NCBI RefSeq assembly: GCF_020329435.1
Contig: NZ_JAGKJK010000003.1
Coordinates: 186,001-250,000, forward strand
From: Bradyrhizobium hereditatis
GTDB lineage: Bacteria; Pseudomonadota; Alphaproteobacteria; Rhizobiales; Xanthobacteraceae
Direction of reading: 5' to 3'
DNA length: 64,000 bases
A program made the position numbers and the translations under genes. Below the pieces are notes generated by a model. That model worked only from the letters and a program-made list of their open reading frames with translations, was not told the DNA's origin and did no database searches. Below are positions 44,989 to 53,806 of the stretch, piece by piece (within the stretch, counting starts at the first letter, position 1; the number at the start of each line of letters is the position of its first letter).

Positions 44989-45616
44989 GCCGTGGCGTCT
45001 CCCTCAACAAATGGGCTATCACCAAGGAAAGCACTGAGCCCGCGGCATTGCGGTGTTCGGCCGCTGGATTCTCGGCAGCAGTGCCCATGGGCAAGCGTAA
45101 CAGCACGCGCGTGCGATCAAGTGCCGAGGCTTCGTCGAGCCAAGCACCTAGGCAGGCATGGCCATCGTGTTCAATCTGTTGCGAAAGCTGCTCCGGATCA
45201 GCGGTAGCTGCGATTGCGACCGCGCTGGCCAAGTTCCGGATACCGAAAGCGTGCGCTTCTGCCCCGATACGGTCGAGCAGAATCGCAAGATGCTGCTTTG
45301 AGACGAGCTTTAGGAGCGAGCGAGCATGCCAGATACTGCCGGCAAGCAAAGCAGCCCTACTCGGATCATGGCCGAGCAGAAGATCATCTCCCCAGTTACG
45401 GCCGTTGGAGTCCATTTGATTAGCAAGCAGCATTTCAGCAAGTCTTATCTGCAGCCTTGAGCTTTTCTGTAGCCGCACTAAAGTCGAAGACGACAGCCGC
45501 CCATCAAGACGGGCAGCAAATCGGGTCAGATGGGTGGAGGCAGCAAGCTCGCGCAGGCCCTCAGAGAGCGATTCGGACCACGTATCAGAACCGGCGGATG
45601 GCAGCGGCATGGGCAT
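44978..45616 (-). CDS. nolU: NolU (SctK-like)
   Basis: A 212-residue protein starting MPMPLPSAGSDTWSESLSEG at the ATG at 45616, which has AGGAG seven bases upstream; the frame stays open far into rhcJ but that part is only a shadow. NolU occupies the position of the sorting-platform adaptor SctK in rhizobial type III loci and is known by genetic context; the sequence itself has helical stretches (LLKLVSKQHLAILLDRIGAE) but no striking motif. It overlaps nolV. Confidence 0.85.
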   Translation of the reverse strand: MPMPLPSAGSDTWSESLSEGLRELAASTHLTRFAARLDGRLSSSTLVRLQKSSRLQIRLAEMLLANQMDSNGRNWGDDLLLGHDPSRAALLAGSIWHARSLLKLVSKQHLAILLDRIGAEAHAFGIRNLASAVAIAATADPEQLSQQIEHDGHACLGAWLDEASALDRTRVLLRLPMGTAAENPAAEHRNAAGSVLSLVIAHLLRETPRHDS

Positions 45617-45626
45617 TTGCTCACTC

Positions 45627-46493
45627 CTATGCCTTGTCGGAAGCGATCTTTTTACTGGGAGGCTGGATAGCGGGCACGTTCGAACGAATGCCAAATCTGG
45701 ATCGCGCGCGCGACGGCTGGGCGCGCTGACGCATAAGAGAGCCCAGGAATATGTAGCACAGAAGGCCAACGGCAGCGCCGCCTCCCCCGATAGCGGCCGC
45801 AAGTACCGGATCTGAAATGGATTTTTTCGACCGAGCGGACGCAGCTGGCGGGACCGGCTGCTCAAGCGGAGCCCGCTCAACCGGCACAAAGACCACCGCC
45901 ACCTTGTCATAGGATAGGCCCTCGATGCTGTTGGCGACCAGCATCTTGATCTGCGGTAGCAGGAGCGAGAGCTTTGCATTGGAGTTATGTCGAACGAACA
46001 CCGACGCTGAGGACGGCATCGTGTCCTGGCGCAATAGATCATTTTTCGGCAAAACAACGTGGACACGCGCGGATATGACGCCGTCGATATCGCTGATCGT
46101 GCGCGACAATTCTTCGCTCAGGGCATAAACGTAGCGGGCGCGCTCCTCGATCGGCGAGGCAACCAGGCCCGATCCTTTGAACACCTCGCCGAGGTTCTTG
46201 AAAGGGTGGCGTGGCAACCCCTCGAGATTTAGTAGCTCAATCGAATAGGCTAGCTGCTTCTCCTCGACCTGGATCGTGCTGGTCCCGTCCTTGGCAGTAA
46301 CACGGACCGCATCGACGCCCTTGCTAAGCAGGAGAGCAAGCATCTCATTGGCCTCGCGCTCCTGCACTTTGGTGTAGAGATCGGCCTTACAGCCAATCAA
46401 GGGGAGGAGAAGCGATAGCACGGCAAAAACACGCAACCGCCGACCGGATAGGCGGGCATGGCCGTTTTGTCCATAGATGAAACCAGACGTCAA
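45627..46493 (-). CDS. rhcJ: RhcJ (SctJ), inner-membrane ring lipoprotein
   Basis: A 288-residue lipoprotein of the YscJ/FliF-like family: signal peptide with lipobox LIGC (Cys35), two ring-building domains (LYTKVQEREANEMLALLLSK; ISDIDGVISARVHVVLPKND; LLPQIKMLVANSIEGLSYDK), and a C-terminal membrane helix (VLAAAIGGGGAAVGLLCYIF). The only in-frame start in the right place is TTG at 46493, which is unusual but consistent with coupling to nopB, whose stop is six bases upstream. Forms the inner-membrane ring with SctD (RhcD). Confidence 0.93.
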   Translation of the reverse strand: MTSGFIYGQNGHARLSGRRLRVFAVLSLLLPLIGCKADLYTKVQEREANEMLALLLSKGVDAVRVTAKDGTSTIQVEEKQLAYSIELLNLEGLPRHPFKNLGEVFKGSGLVASPIEERARYVYALSEELSRTISDIDGVISARVHVVLPKNDLLRQDTMPSSASVFVRHNSNAKLSLLLPQIKMLVANSIEGLSYDKVAVVFVPVERAPLEQPVPPAASARSKKSISDPVLAAAIGGGGAAVGLLCYIFLGSLMRQRAQPSRARSRFGIRSNVPAIQPPSKKIASDKA

Positions 46494-46498
46494 CGAAC

Positions 46499-47023
46499 TC
46501 AGCCCGCCGATAGCAATTTGTTCAAAGATGAGCTGACCGCGCTGGTGCTCTTGGACACAAGCGAAACCTCGACGACACCCTTGTAAACGTCGCGCAGACC
46601 CGCGACCATCGCGTCGAAGTCGAGCACCCCTTCCGGTTTGCCCGCGGGGTTCGTCCCGACTAGCTGCGACCGAGACAGCGGCTGAGCGGCCGGCCCAGGT
46701 TGAACGGCCTTCGAAATGGCCACCACACCGCCGCTCGTTACAGAAGGAACGGGGTTGCCCCGATACATCGAAGAGAGAGCCTGGAGCACGCGCTCGCCAG
46801 GCGGGCTAGCCTGCACTGTTGCACGCTGGACCTCTGACACAGCAGGAACGGACGCTGCCCTATCTGTAACTGAGGAGGCAGCGTCTGATGTCGAAGCGAC
46901 ATGCAAAAGAGTCTGCTGAAACTGGCTCTGCTGGCCGATGACTGCCGGCTGGCAGAGCCCTGATAGACTGTCGGCAGGGTTCAGAGAGATCGGCGTAGCG
47001 CCTAGCATGATCGAAGGTGTCAT
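46499..47023 (-). CDS. nopB: NopB, type III pilus-associated secreted protein
   Basis: A 174-residue protein (SIMLGATPISLNPADSLSGL at the start; DFDMVAGL-like region, actually LDFDAMVAGLRDVYKGVVEV, near the end) matching NolB/NopB, a helper protein found on the surface of the rhizobial type III appendage. It is the first gene of the leftward apparatus operon. A tts box (47074-47112) lies about 55 bases upstream. A broken second copy with the same promoter is at 51400-51836. The Ser/Ala-rich middle is likely disordered. Confidence 0.92.
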   Translation of the reverse strand: MTPSIMLGATPISLNPADSLSGLCQPAVIGQQSQFQQTLLHVASTSDAASSVTDRAASVPAVSEVQRATVQASPPGERVLQALSSMYRGNPVPSVTSGGVVAISKAVQPGPAAQPLSRSQLVGTNPAGKPEGVLDFDAMVAGLRDVYKGVVEVSLVSKSTSAVSSSLNKLLSAG

Positions 47024-47073
47024 TGGTTTGGCGGCGATGAGAGTCGCCGTTGTTAAGAATTGATGGTCAATAC

Positions 47074-47112
47074 CGTAAAGAGGCGAGCTGACCGCAAGCT
47101 GACGAACACGCG
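47074..47112 (-). promoter_or_regulatory. tts box upstream of nopB operon
   Basis: Minus strand GTTCGTCAGCTTGCGGTCAG followed by CTCGCCTCTTTACGG. It keeps GTCAGCTT and a distal TTA, but has GCGGTCAG in place of CTCGAAAG, so it is a divergent box. The same sequence is duplicated at 51789-51826. Confidence 0.7.
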
Positions 47113-47198
47113 AGCCATAAGGCCATTTTAAAGATCACGTTTGGCTTCCAATTTAGGTGAAGCCTTAATACTTGTTCTCAGGCCGAAGGGACTTTGGA

Positions 47199-47720
47199 AT
47201 GCTAAGCCGACGCACGATCCTGAACATTTTGAACCGAGTTGCGGGCGCAGGAGTTTTCCTTTCCACCGGGATACTCACGGCGTTTGGGGCTCCGCTCTCG
47301 CTGCCTTCGGCAGCTAATAGCTACACGGTTCTGGATCAGGACCTGTCTGCCGCACTGCTGGAATTCGGTAACAACCTCAATGTCAGAGTAAACGTCTGCA
47401 CCGAGGTGAAGGGCCGGATTCGCGGGCGCATGCCGGATTTGCCACCGCGCGAGTTCCTCGACCATTGACCACTCTCTAAGATCTTCAATGATACAATGAT
47501 GGGCGCGCTTTCCGTATCTGCTGCAATCGAGGCGCAAAGTCGTCTGCTTGTGTTGAAGCCGATCAGCTTCGATGCGTTCAAAGCGGCCCTCGATGCACTC
47601 AACATCTCCGACGAGCGCTATGTTGAGAGACCGGCACCGGGAATAGCGGTCCGCCACGCTTCATGGGGCTAGTGGACCAGACGCTCAACGGCCTCGTGGC
47701 CGAACGACAGGCGCGGCCAC
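47199..47720 (+). pseudogene. nolW: nolW (rhcC1), degenerate copy
   Basis: From the ATG at 47199 the product follows nolW (LSRRTILNILNRVAGAGVFL; SYTVLDQDLSAALLEFGNNL) until an in-frame stop after DLPPREFLDH, where the intact copy continues RLTNLYNLQW. Homology continues in another frame (LLVLKPISFDAFKAALDALN, ISDERYVERPAPG) and is lost by about 47720. The intact copy lies at 51917. Confidence 0.9.
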
Positions 47721-48234
47721 GCTCTCTCAGCGCCGAGAAGCCGGTTGGGCGCCAGCGTCAGCGGAGAAAAATGCTACGGATTTCCAGCTTGTAGGCTCCC
47801 TGTTGTCTCTATCTGAGAGCAAATCAACGGCTTTGCCACTTCTGCGGCCTAACGTTCCTGAACAAAGAAAAGATCCGGTCCTCGTAGCATTTCGAGGCAA
47901 TATCGATCAGCTGCTCAATGCCGTGAGACTGCCGAGAGTACCTCCTTCGAGAGCTAGGGGCGCTGGCGGAGTTCATGTCTAGTACCGTCCGGGCGTTCCT
48001 TATTCGCTGGCAGGTCAGGCCCCAATCCCGTGCGACTTGCTCGGAGCCAGAAGCATCCGCAGAAGACGCCTCCACGCCCGGCGAGATCATCCCGGAATGG
48101 TGGCGAAATCATCTCGCAGGCCGCAGCGCGTCGGTACACGCGCGGGAGATCGTCGGAATTCGCAGTTTCGCTGCCATGGGATGTTGGGCGCATCGAAACG
48201 AAGAACTCGGGGACTCCCAGCGCAAGCGCGTTCT
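47721..48234. other. Spacer, nothing recognised
   Basis: No gene or site seen between the nolW remnant and the end of effector C. Confidence 0.4.
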
Positions 48235-50871
48235 TCAGTCACTTTGAGGGTGATAGATGAGATAAACGACGTGGCCGGATCCCAAGATCGCGTTACTTTG
48301 CCTGCTCCTCAACTCGGCCGTGTAGAGCTCACCGTTTATGGTGAACTCTATCCGCCGGTTCTGCGGGGTCGGAAGTAGGTTCCACGTGTTCAGTATGTAC
48401 AACATGCCGCTGTGCGAGACCTCTCGGCCCCGCCCTTGATTGTCCCAGCGGCTGTGGTTCCAATCGTCGCCGAGAAAAGGTCCGATATCCGGTAACTCCG
48501 CTCGGCAGCGATAGGCCCCTGATGATCCGGGAGACGACGAGCCGGCGCCCCGCACCGGCTGAGCATGGTCACTCAACTCGGACCGTGTGATTGGATTGAG
48601 ATCAACCAGTGATTCAACACTGCCATAAACGTCTGAGGGAGCGCTGGCTGACGACGATGACGCAGGCTCCTGGAGCGGCTGACGGGATCTTTGGACTTCA
48701 CTCATCTGGCTAGCGCGCGGGTGATGGATGAGTTGAACGTCGCTGCGTCCTCCCGGTCCCAACGTGGCCGAGTAAAGCTGACGCTCGATGGTGAACTGTG
48801 TTGGGCCGAACTGATTCGGCAAGAGACCGACGTTACCGAGTATGTCGATCAGGGCGTCCGAGGCAGGTTGAGAACGGTGGCTCCAGTTGTCGACCATATG
48901 TCCGATTTCCGCTAGCTCTTGAGGGGGCAATGATGGCCCGATGAACGACGGTGGTCTGGCGATACCACGCGCCGGCGCAGAGTGCGCATCGTCACGCAAC
49001 TCAGACACTGTGGGCGCATTCGGATCAGGCAATGGCTCAAGGCCGCCGTAGATATTTGACGGCGCAGCCTTGGCAGACGACGATGGCTCGGGTTGTTGCA
49101 CCTGTTCCCTAAGCCAGTCCCAATAGCTGGGCTGCGAGCCACGGTACGGCGTGGACGATGTCGGAGTGGGTTCTTGCATCTGCTCTCTGAACCAATCCCA
49201 AGCTCCCGTGCTCGGGGTAGCCGGCGTTGCCGGAAGCTCCTGATACGAGCTGGGCTGCAGGCCACGGTGTGGTGTGGACGATGGAGTGGGTTCTTGCATC
49301 ACTTCCGTAAACAAATCCCACGCTCCCGCGCTCGGGGTGGCTGGCGTTGCCGGAAGCTCCTGATACGAGCTGGGCTGCAAGCCACGGTGTGGTGCGGACG
49401 ATGACGGAGCTGGTTCTTGCATCACTTCCCTGAACCAATCCCACGCTCCCTCGCTCGGGGTAGCGGGCGTTGCCGCAAGCTCCTGAAGCGAGCTCGGCTG
49501 CGGAGCGCCTTGCCCGGCGAGCGAGCCCGCTTGTTCCGGTGGACCCAACCCCAGCGCTCGGTTCGCCTCGACAGCTTGTTGATATTGCCGGAGCCTTGGC
49601 AACGCCGTCCTGAGAAGATTGCGCAAGCGAACGTCATCGCCCGCAAACTCGTCGGCCTCGGCACGTAAAGCCTCTAGATTCTCAACTCGACCGGTGATTG
49701 AGGCCTTCTGTGTCGCCTGAAGCCAGGCGCTGAACTGGCGAAGTGCCCACAGGTTCACGCCGATTTTCGGGGCCACCTCGTTGAATTCGAGAAAAAGCGC
49801 CTCGTCATCCGCGCTGGGGGAAACTTCCTGAGGCGGGAACGGCTGCGGCGCGTTGGCGCGTTGTCGGTAGTCCTGAAGAAGATTCCACGCGCGTGGAAAC
49901 TCTCTAAGATACGAGCCCTTCCCAGAGTTAATATAGCGGTCTCGCTCCTCGGGGCCAGCCTGAGTAATGCTCACCCCGCGCTTGTTGAGCCACCTACCGA
50001 AGCTGTTAAGAGCCCTACGGTACTCCTGCATGGTTACCGCCGCAAAGCCGCGCTTAACGCCATCGTCACACGCAGCGTTGATGAGCGCCTCGTCCTCGGG
50101 GACAAGAGCCTCGACCCGCGGGCCGCCCCGCGGCAACGTCATCACCGACGCTCCGACTGCGGTGACGGGAGCCTCAACCGGCCGGCCGCCCCGCGTCAAC
50201 GTTGTCACCGGCGCTCCGACTGTGAATTGCTCGAGCCTTGTCAACGCTGCCTCGATACGAGCGGCCAAGCGAACATCATTGGCCGCAAACTCGTTCCCCT
50301 CGGCACGCAATGCCTGAAGATTCTCTAGTTGGCTGCTGATTGGTGGCTTCTGCTTCGCCTGACGCCAGGCGCTGAAGTTGCGCAGTACCTCTAGATCCCT
50401 TCGGATCGTGCGATCGCTTGGTCCGCTTTTCTTGGCTTCCTCGCGGATTGTGCCATCGCTGGCTCGGCTTTTCTTTGATGCCTCGCGGAATCTAGAAAAA
50501 AGCTCCTCGTCCGGGCCATCGTTCTCGCGGCTTCGCTTGGACGGCACTTCAGTCGAACGGCCGAAGGGAGTATGGGATATGTCTACGCTTTGGCGCGTGC
50601 TGCTGAATGAGTGGCCCTGAATGGGCGCCACCTGCATCGAATCGCCGACATCAGTGCGCCGAATCGCTTCACCTCCGTCTGCGGTTTGCCCATCAGGCGA
50701 ACCCGCTTCTGCGGAGCTCTCATAAAACGCACTGTGTTGCAGCTCGCTCAGCTGCTGCTCAAACCTCGCTTGCTGGCTCGTATTGCCCGGTTCTTGCTCC
50801 TGCTGCTGCAGCGTGGCGTTGTACGCCTGAAACTCACCAGGGCTGAATGGGTTGATGTTGTTGCGGTCCAC
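48235..50871 (-). CDS. Modular type III effector candidate C
   Basis: Read from a GTG at 50871 (AAGGA eight bases upstream); this start gives DRNNINPFSPGEFQAYNATL, the same kind of N-terminus as the other effectors, followed by FEQQLSELQHS. The protein has 878 residues. The middle has three SAM-like helical modules (VLRNFSAWRQAKQKPPISSQ; YRRALNSFGRWLNKRGVSI; LRQFSAWLQATQKASITGRV). Next come at least three 40-41 residue Pro-rich repeats (ELPATPATPS.GAWD.F.E) and two C-terminal modules (DNWSHRSQPASDALIDILGN ... GPGGRSDVQLIHHP; EFTINGELYTAELR). A tts box lies about 255 bases upstream. Close relative of effector A. It sits between the two copies of the nopB/nolW duplication. No enzymatic domain seen. 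Confidence 0.8.
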   Translation of the reverse strand: MDRNNINPFSPGEFQAYNATLQQQEQEPGNTSQQARFEQQLSELQHSAFYESSAEAGSPDGQTADGGEAIRRTDVGDSMQVAPIQGHSFSSTRQSVDISHTPFGRSTEVPSKRSRENDGPDEELFSRFREASKKSRASDGTIREEAKKSGPSDRTIRRDLEVLRNFSAWRQAKQKPPISSQLENLQALRAEGNEFAANDVRLAARIEAALTRLEQFTVGAPVTTLTRGGRPVEAPVTAVGASVMTLPRGGPRVEALVPEDEALINAACDDGVKRGFAAVTMQEYRRALNSFGRWLNKRGVSITQAGPEERDRYINSGKGSYLREFPRAWNLLQDYRQRANAPQPFPPQEVSPSADDEALFLEFNEVAPKIGVNLWALRQFSAWLQATQKASITGRVENLEALRAEADEFAGDDVRLRNLLRTALPRLRQYQQAVEANRALGLGPPEQAGSLAGQGAPQPSSLQELAATPATPSEGAWDWFREVMQEPAPSSSAPHRGLQPSSYQELPATPATPSAGAWDLFTEVMQEPTPSSTPHRGLQPSSYQELPATPATPSTGAWDWFREQMQEPTPTSSTPYRGSQPSYWDWLREQVQQPEPSSSAKAAPSNIYGGLEPLPDPNAPTVSELRDDAHSAPARGIARPPSFIGPSLPPQELAEIGHMVDNWSHRSQPASDALIDILGNVGLLPNQFGPTQFTIERQLYSATLGPGGRSDVQLIHHPRASQMSEVQRSRQPLQEPASSSSASAPSDVYGSVESLVDLNPITRSELSDHAQPVRGAGSSSPGSSGAYRCRAELPDIGPFLGDDWNHSRWDNQGRGREVSHSGMLYILNTWNLLPTPQNRRIEFTINGELYTAELRSRQSNAILGSGHVVYLIYHPQSD
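49100..49490 (-). repeat. 40-41 residue tandem repeats in effector C
   Basis: Units spaced by 120-122 bases, with GGAAGCTCC-type markers at 49232, 49352 and 49474, plus a partial unit before 49200; homologous to those of effector A. Confidence 0.8.
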
Positions 50872-51124
50872 TCTAATCGTCCTTGAGAATGTCGATTGTG
50901 CGCAAATCCGCCAGCTCAGCTCGGACGTGTGCACGGCTCAAGGCGAGGGAGGTTTCAACAGCAAAGCTCGTTGTCCAATCGAAAACAGCAACAACAAGAA
51001 ATTGGCGCAGCTGCAAGCTGATCCTCCGATTACATCGAGCCCATCCGACTACACGGAGAACCGCGCGCTGCCACGTTCATTCCATTTGCGCTCGCTAGGC
51101 GGCCTCGCCCTCGAGAATCCGGTT
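50872..51124. other. Untranslated leader of effector C
   Basis: Between tts box and start codon on the minus strand; no gene recognised. Confidence 0.4.
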
Positions 51125-51167
51125 CTCATTTTAGGATGGTTAGCTTTCTAAAAGCTGACGAGTTCTC
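51125..51167 (-). promoter_or_regulatory. tts box upstream of effector C
   Basis: Minus strand CTCGTCAGCTTTTAGAAAGC followed by TAACCATCCTAAAATGAGAA; good match to the consensus. Confidence 0.85.
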
Positions 51168-51399
51168 AGGATGATTCAATTGTGTGGTTCTGCGTCGTCT
51201 GCACTGAAGAGCCATGACAGCGAAAGAACGGTTTACCCGCGACGAGCCAATCCTACTCGACGATGGGCCAATGCGCGATTATCTCGCGCGGCTGACGGCA
51301 GCTCGCTTCATCGATCATGCTCCGTCACCAATGGGCGCACCAACTAAGTGTCACGTCCTTGAAGGCACCATCGGCGCATCATTAGCGCGCCGATGCCGA

Positions 51400-51836
51400 T
51401 GGCGGTTTGGGCAAAACTGGCTGGTATCACCCGGTCCGAACCATCCCAGGCGAGCACACTGCCGACAGATGGACCTGTATTGCTCCGATATATTGCAGAG
51501 AGAGTGTCTGGAGGACGCGCGCGCCCACTCGCCTGTGCTATTGCATGGTGAACTTCCGATACCGGCAGAATCGATGCCGATCTATCTACGACTGAGGAGG
51601 CAGCGTCTTGAATCGAAGCGAGGCCACCTGAACAAAAGTCTACTCAAACTGGCTCTGCTCGCCGATAATTGCCGGCTGACAGAGCCCGGAAACAGACCTT
51701 CGGTAGCATTCAGAGAGATCGGCGTAGCGCCTAACATGATCGATGGTGTCGTTGGTATGGCGCCGATGAGATAAGAATTGATGGTCAGCACCGTAAAGAG
51801 ACCAGCTGACCGTAAGCTGACGAACACGCGAGCCAT
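51400..51836 (-). pseudogene. nopB: nopB, degenerate copy
   Basis: The 5' part (SIMLGATPISLNATEGLFPG after a displaced start) and scattered later segments match nopB at 46499-47023 at base level, including the GAGGAGGCAGCGTCT stretch, but the frame is interrupted several times and the 3' third is missing. A plus-strand frame across the same bases (51214-51774) is an antisense shadow. Confidence 0.85.
51789..51826 (-). promoter_or_regulatory. Relic tts box of the broken nopB copy
   Basis: Minus strand GTTCGTCAGCTTACGGTCAG, then CTGGTCTCTTTACGG. Matches the box at 47074-47112 except for a few bases. It may no longer drive a gene, or could act on nolW in the other direction. Confidence 0.55.
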
Positions 51837-51916
51837 GAGGCCATTTAAAGATCACGTTTTGGCTTCCAATTTGGGCGAAGCCTTAATACTTGTTCTCAGG
51901 CCGAAGGGACTTGGGA

Positions 51917-52615
51917 ATGCTAAGCCGACGCACGATCCTGAAGATTTTGAACCGAGTTGCGAGCGCAGGAGTTTTCCTTTCCACCGGGGCACTCGCGGCC
52001 TTTGGGGCTCAGCTTTCGCTGCCTTCGGCACCTTATAACTACACGGTTCTGGATCAGGACCTGTCTGCCGCACTGCTGGAATTCGGTAACAACCTCAGTA
52101 TCAGAGTAAGCGTCAGCGCCGAAGTGAAGGGTCGGATTCGCGGGCGCATGCCAGATCTGCCACCGCGCGAGTTCCTCGACCGTTTGACCAATCTCTACAA
52201 TCTTCAATGGTACTACGACGGGCTCGTGCTGTATGTAACTGCTGCAAGCGAGGCGCAAAGTCGTCTGCTTGTGTTGAAGCCGATCAGCTTCGATGCATTC
52301 AAAGCGGCCCTCGATGCACTCAACATCTCCGACGAGCGCTATCTTGTGAGACCGGCACCAGGGGATGGCCTCGTCCTGGTTTCTGGTCCACCACGTTTCG
52401 TCGCGCTCTTGGACCAGACGCTCAACGGCCTTGTAGCGGAGGCGCAGACGCGGCCGCACGCTGCCGTCGAAAAGCAGTCGCGGGAATCGGTCCTGAAGTT
52501 ATTTCGTGGCTCCTCAACCACGGTCGTTCGCGACGGACGACCGGAAGCCCCCTATTCTTCTGACGCGCCGCGTCAGGACAGCATCGTGCGTGAGCCTGCG
52601 CCGGGCCAGAGATGA
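51917..52615 (+). CDS. nolW: NolW (RhcC1), N-terminal secretin part of the type III ring
   Basis: A 232-residue protein from the ATG at 51917 (AAGGGACTTGGGA upstream; a TTG at 51890 is less likely). After a signal-like leader (ILKILNRVASAGVFLSTGAL), it has secretin N0 and N1 type domains: YTVLDQDLSAALLEFGNNLS, GRMPDLPPREFLDRLTNLYN, LQWYYDGLVLYV, and DALNISDERYLVRPAPGDGL. RhcC1 and RhcC2 together make the outer ring that YscC forms as one chain. No tts box was recognised on its own strand. It is the functional survivor of the duplication with 47199-47720. Confidence 0.92.
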   Translation: MLSRRTILKILNRVASAGVFLSTGALAAFGAQLSLPSAPYNYTVLDQDLSAALLEFGNNLSIRVSVSAEVKGRIRGRMPDLPPREFLDRLTNLYNLQWYYDGLVLYVTAASEAQSRLLVLKPISFDAFKAALDALNISDERYLVRPAPGDGLVLVSGPPRFVALLDQTLNGLVAEAQTRPHAAVEKQSRESVLKLFRGSSTTVVRDGRPEAPYSSDAPRQDSIVREPAPGQR

Positions 52616-52687
52616 AATTTAGAATGCGCGGCAGCTTTCGGCGGAGGTCAATGCCGTCTCCATTGGCTCATTGCGAATCCTTTTGAC

Positions 52688-52725
52688 GCTCGTCAGCTTC
52701 TCGAAAGCTAACTCTCTTAGCATGA
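52688..52725 (+). promoter_or_regulatory. tts box upstream of effector D
   Basis: CTCGTCAGCTTCTCGAAAGC, then TAACTCTCTTAGCATGAG; essentially the consensus. The coding start is about 190 bases downstream. Confidence 0.9.
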
Positions 52726-52912
52726 GAGAGCGGATGTCTAGACGGCGATGCCGCCTATCCATCGTAATGGAGATGCACGTCGGGCACCCGATGCTCTGCC
52801 GGCAGCTCGGAGGCTGCACTCCACACGAGCCTTCGAAACGTTCTCTGGAGGTCGCAATGCAAATGGCCTTCGTCGAACTATGGCTCGAGCCAAACTTTCA
52901 AAGAGGCACAGG

Positions 52913-53806
52913 ATGGATTTCAACTCAATCAGCCCAACGAACACAAGCCCGCAGCCCGATTCACCATCACCGCCCGCGGGCCCAGCGGGCTTTGAGCACC
53001 AGCTGCGCGAGTTCGAAGATAGTGCTCCGCCACCTGCTGCGGGGTCTCCCGTGCAGCAGGGCGAAGCCTACTCGCCATATCTGGACGCCGGGCATCCCTA
53101 TTCGCAATATTTGGAGTCGGGGCATCCCTATTCATCACTGTTGGATTGGGACGATGATCTATATGCGCCGGCTGCGCCCTCCCCCGGGCCATTGGTGGCC
53201 GCCAGAGAAAGCTCTCCGCAGCCCGGCTCGCAGCAGCCGATTGCTCAAGCCATCGCGGAACTCCCAGAGTTTGATCCTGATCTGATTTGGCAGAATGTGG
53301 AAACCGGGCCATCGCAGGCTGGACCATCGCAAGCTGGACCGTCTCAGGCCGGACCTTCGCAAGCCGGGCCGTCCTCGTCCGCCGGGGCTGCGCTGTTGGA
53401 ACTCACAAATTTCATTCCCGAAAACGAGCGTCTCATAGCCGACCACTGGGTCTTCTTTCCCCATACGGCCTCGGATGCCCAGATCAACATACTAAGGAGG
53501 GCCGGCCTATTGCCTAGCAATACCTCCCGGACCACAACTTTCACCATGCTGGGTATGCCGCACACAGCCGAATTTCGACTAGAGGGGGTTCGTTCGTATC
53601 AAACCGTCGATGGACGCAGGCCTTTGGCCTGGACAATCGCAGGGCGACGCGCCCACCGGGTAAGCATTCCATCGCCCAGCCCGCGGAGCGGACATACTCG
53701 CGCCGCCAGCAGACCTTCGCGACGTCGCCGACGGCGGGAGCACTTGGCGACGTCCTTTCTGGCCAGCGTCGACTATCTTGGCCATCTTGGCCTCCCGCCA
53801 AGATGA
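52913..53806 (+). CDS. Modular type III effector candidate D
   Basis: A 297-residue protein from the ATG at 52913 (AGAGG six bases upstream). The N-terminus (DFNSISPTNTSPQPDSPSPP, then FEHQLREFED) matches the export region of effectors A-C. It has no SAM-like module. It has short near-repeats (SPYLDAGHPYSQYLESGHPY and four GPSQA units) and then one copy of the C-terminal module seen twice in A and C (DHWVFFPHTASDAQINILRR ... TTFTMLGMPHTAEFRLEG). The tail after about residue 230 is basic and repetitive and could be frameshifted. Smallest member of the family. Confidence 0.7.
   Translation: MDFNSISPTNTSPQPDSPSPPAGPAGFEHQLREFEDSAPPPAAGSPVQQGEAYSPYLDAGHPYSQYLESGHPYSSLLDWDDDLYAPAAPSPGPLVAARESSPQPGSQQPIAQAIAELPEFDPDLIWQNVETGPSQAGPSQAGPSQAGPSQAGPSSSAGAALLELTNFIPENERLIADHWVFFPHTASDAQINILRRAGLLPSNTSRTTTFTMLGMPHTAEFRLEGVRSYQTVDGRRPLAWTIAGRRAHRVSIPSPSPRSGHTRAASRPSRRRRRREHLATSFLASVDYLGHLGLPPR
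53280..53382 (+). repeat. GPSQA micro-repeats in effector D
   Basis: Four copies of a 15-base unit encoding Gly-Pro-Ser-Gln-Ala, between about 53308 and 53366. Confidence 0.75.

Larger units (their letters stand above)
46700..47720. repeat. nopB/nolW divergent region, duplicate 1
   Basis: Base-level similarity to 51400-52480 through the 5' two-thirds of nopB, the promoter region and most of nolW. In this copy nopB is intact and nolW is broken. Confidence 0.9.
51400..52480. repeat. nopB/nolW divergent region, duplicate 2
   Basis: Counterpart of 46700-47720. In this copy nolW is intact and nopB is broken; the two losses are complementary. Confidence 0.9.

Noticed and set aside
45617..46066. 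Extended N-terminus of nolU within rhcJ
   Set aside because: The residues are low-complexity and in a shadow frame of rhcJ; a good ribosome-binding site supports the start at 45616.
51214..51774. 186-codon plus-strand frame
   Set aside because: Its 3' two-thirds lie antisense to the nopB remnant; no family found in the rest.
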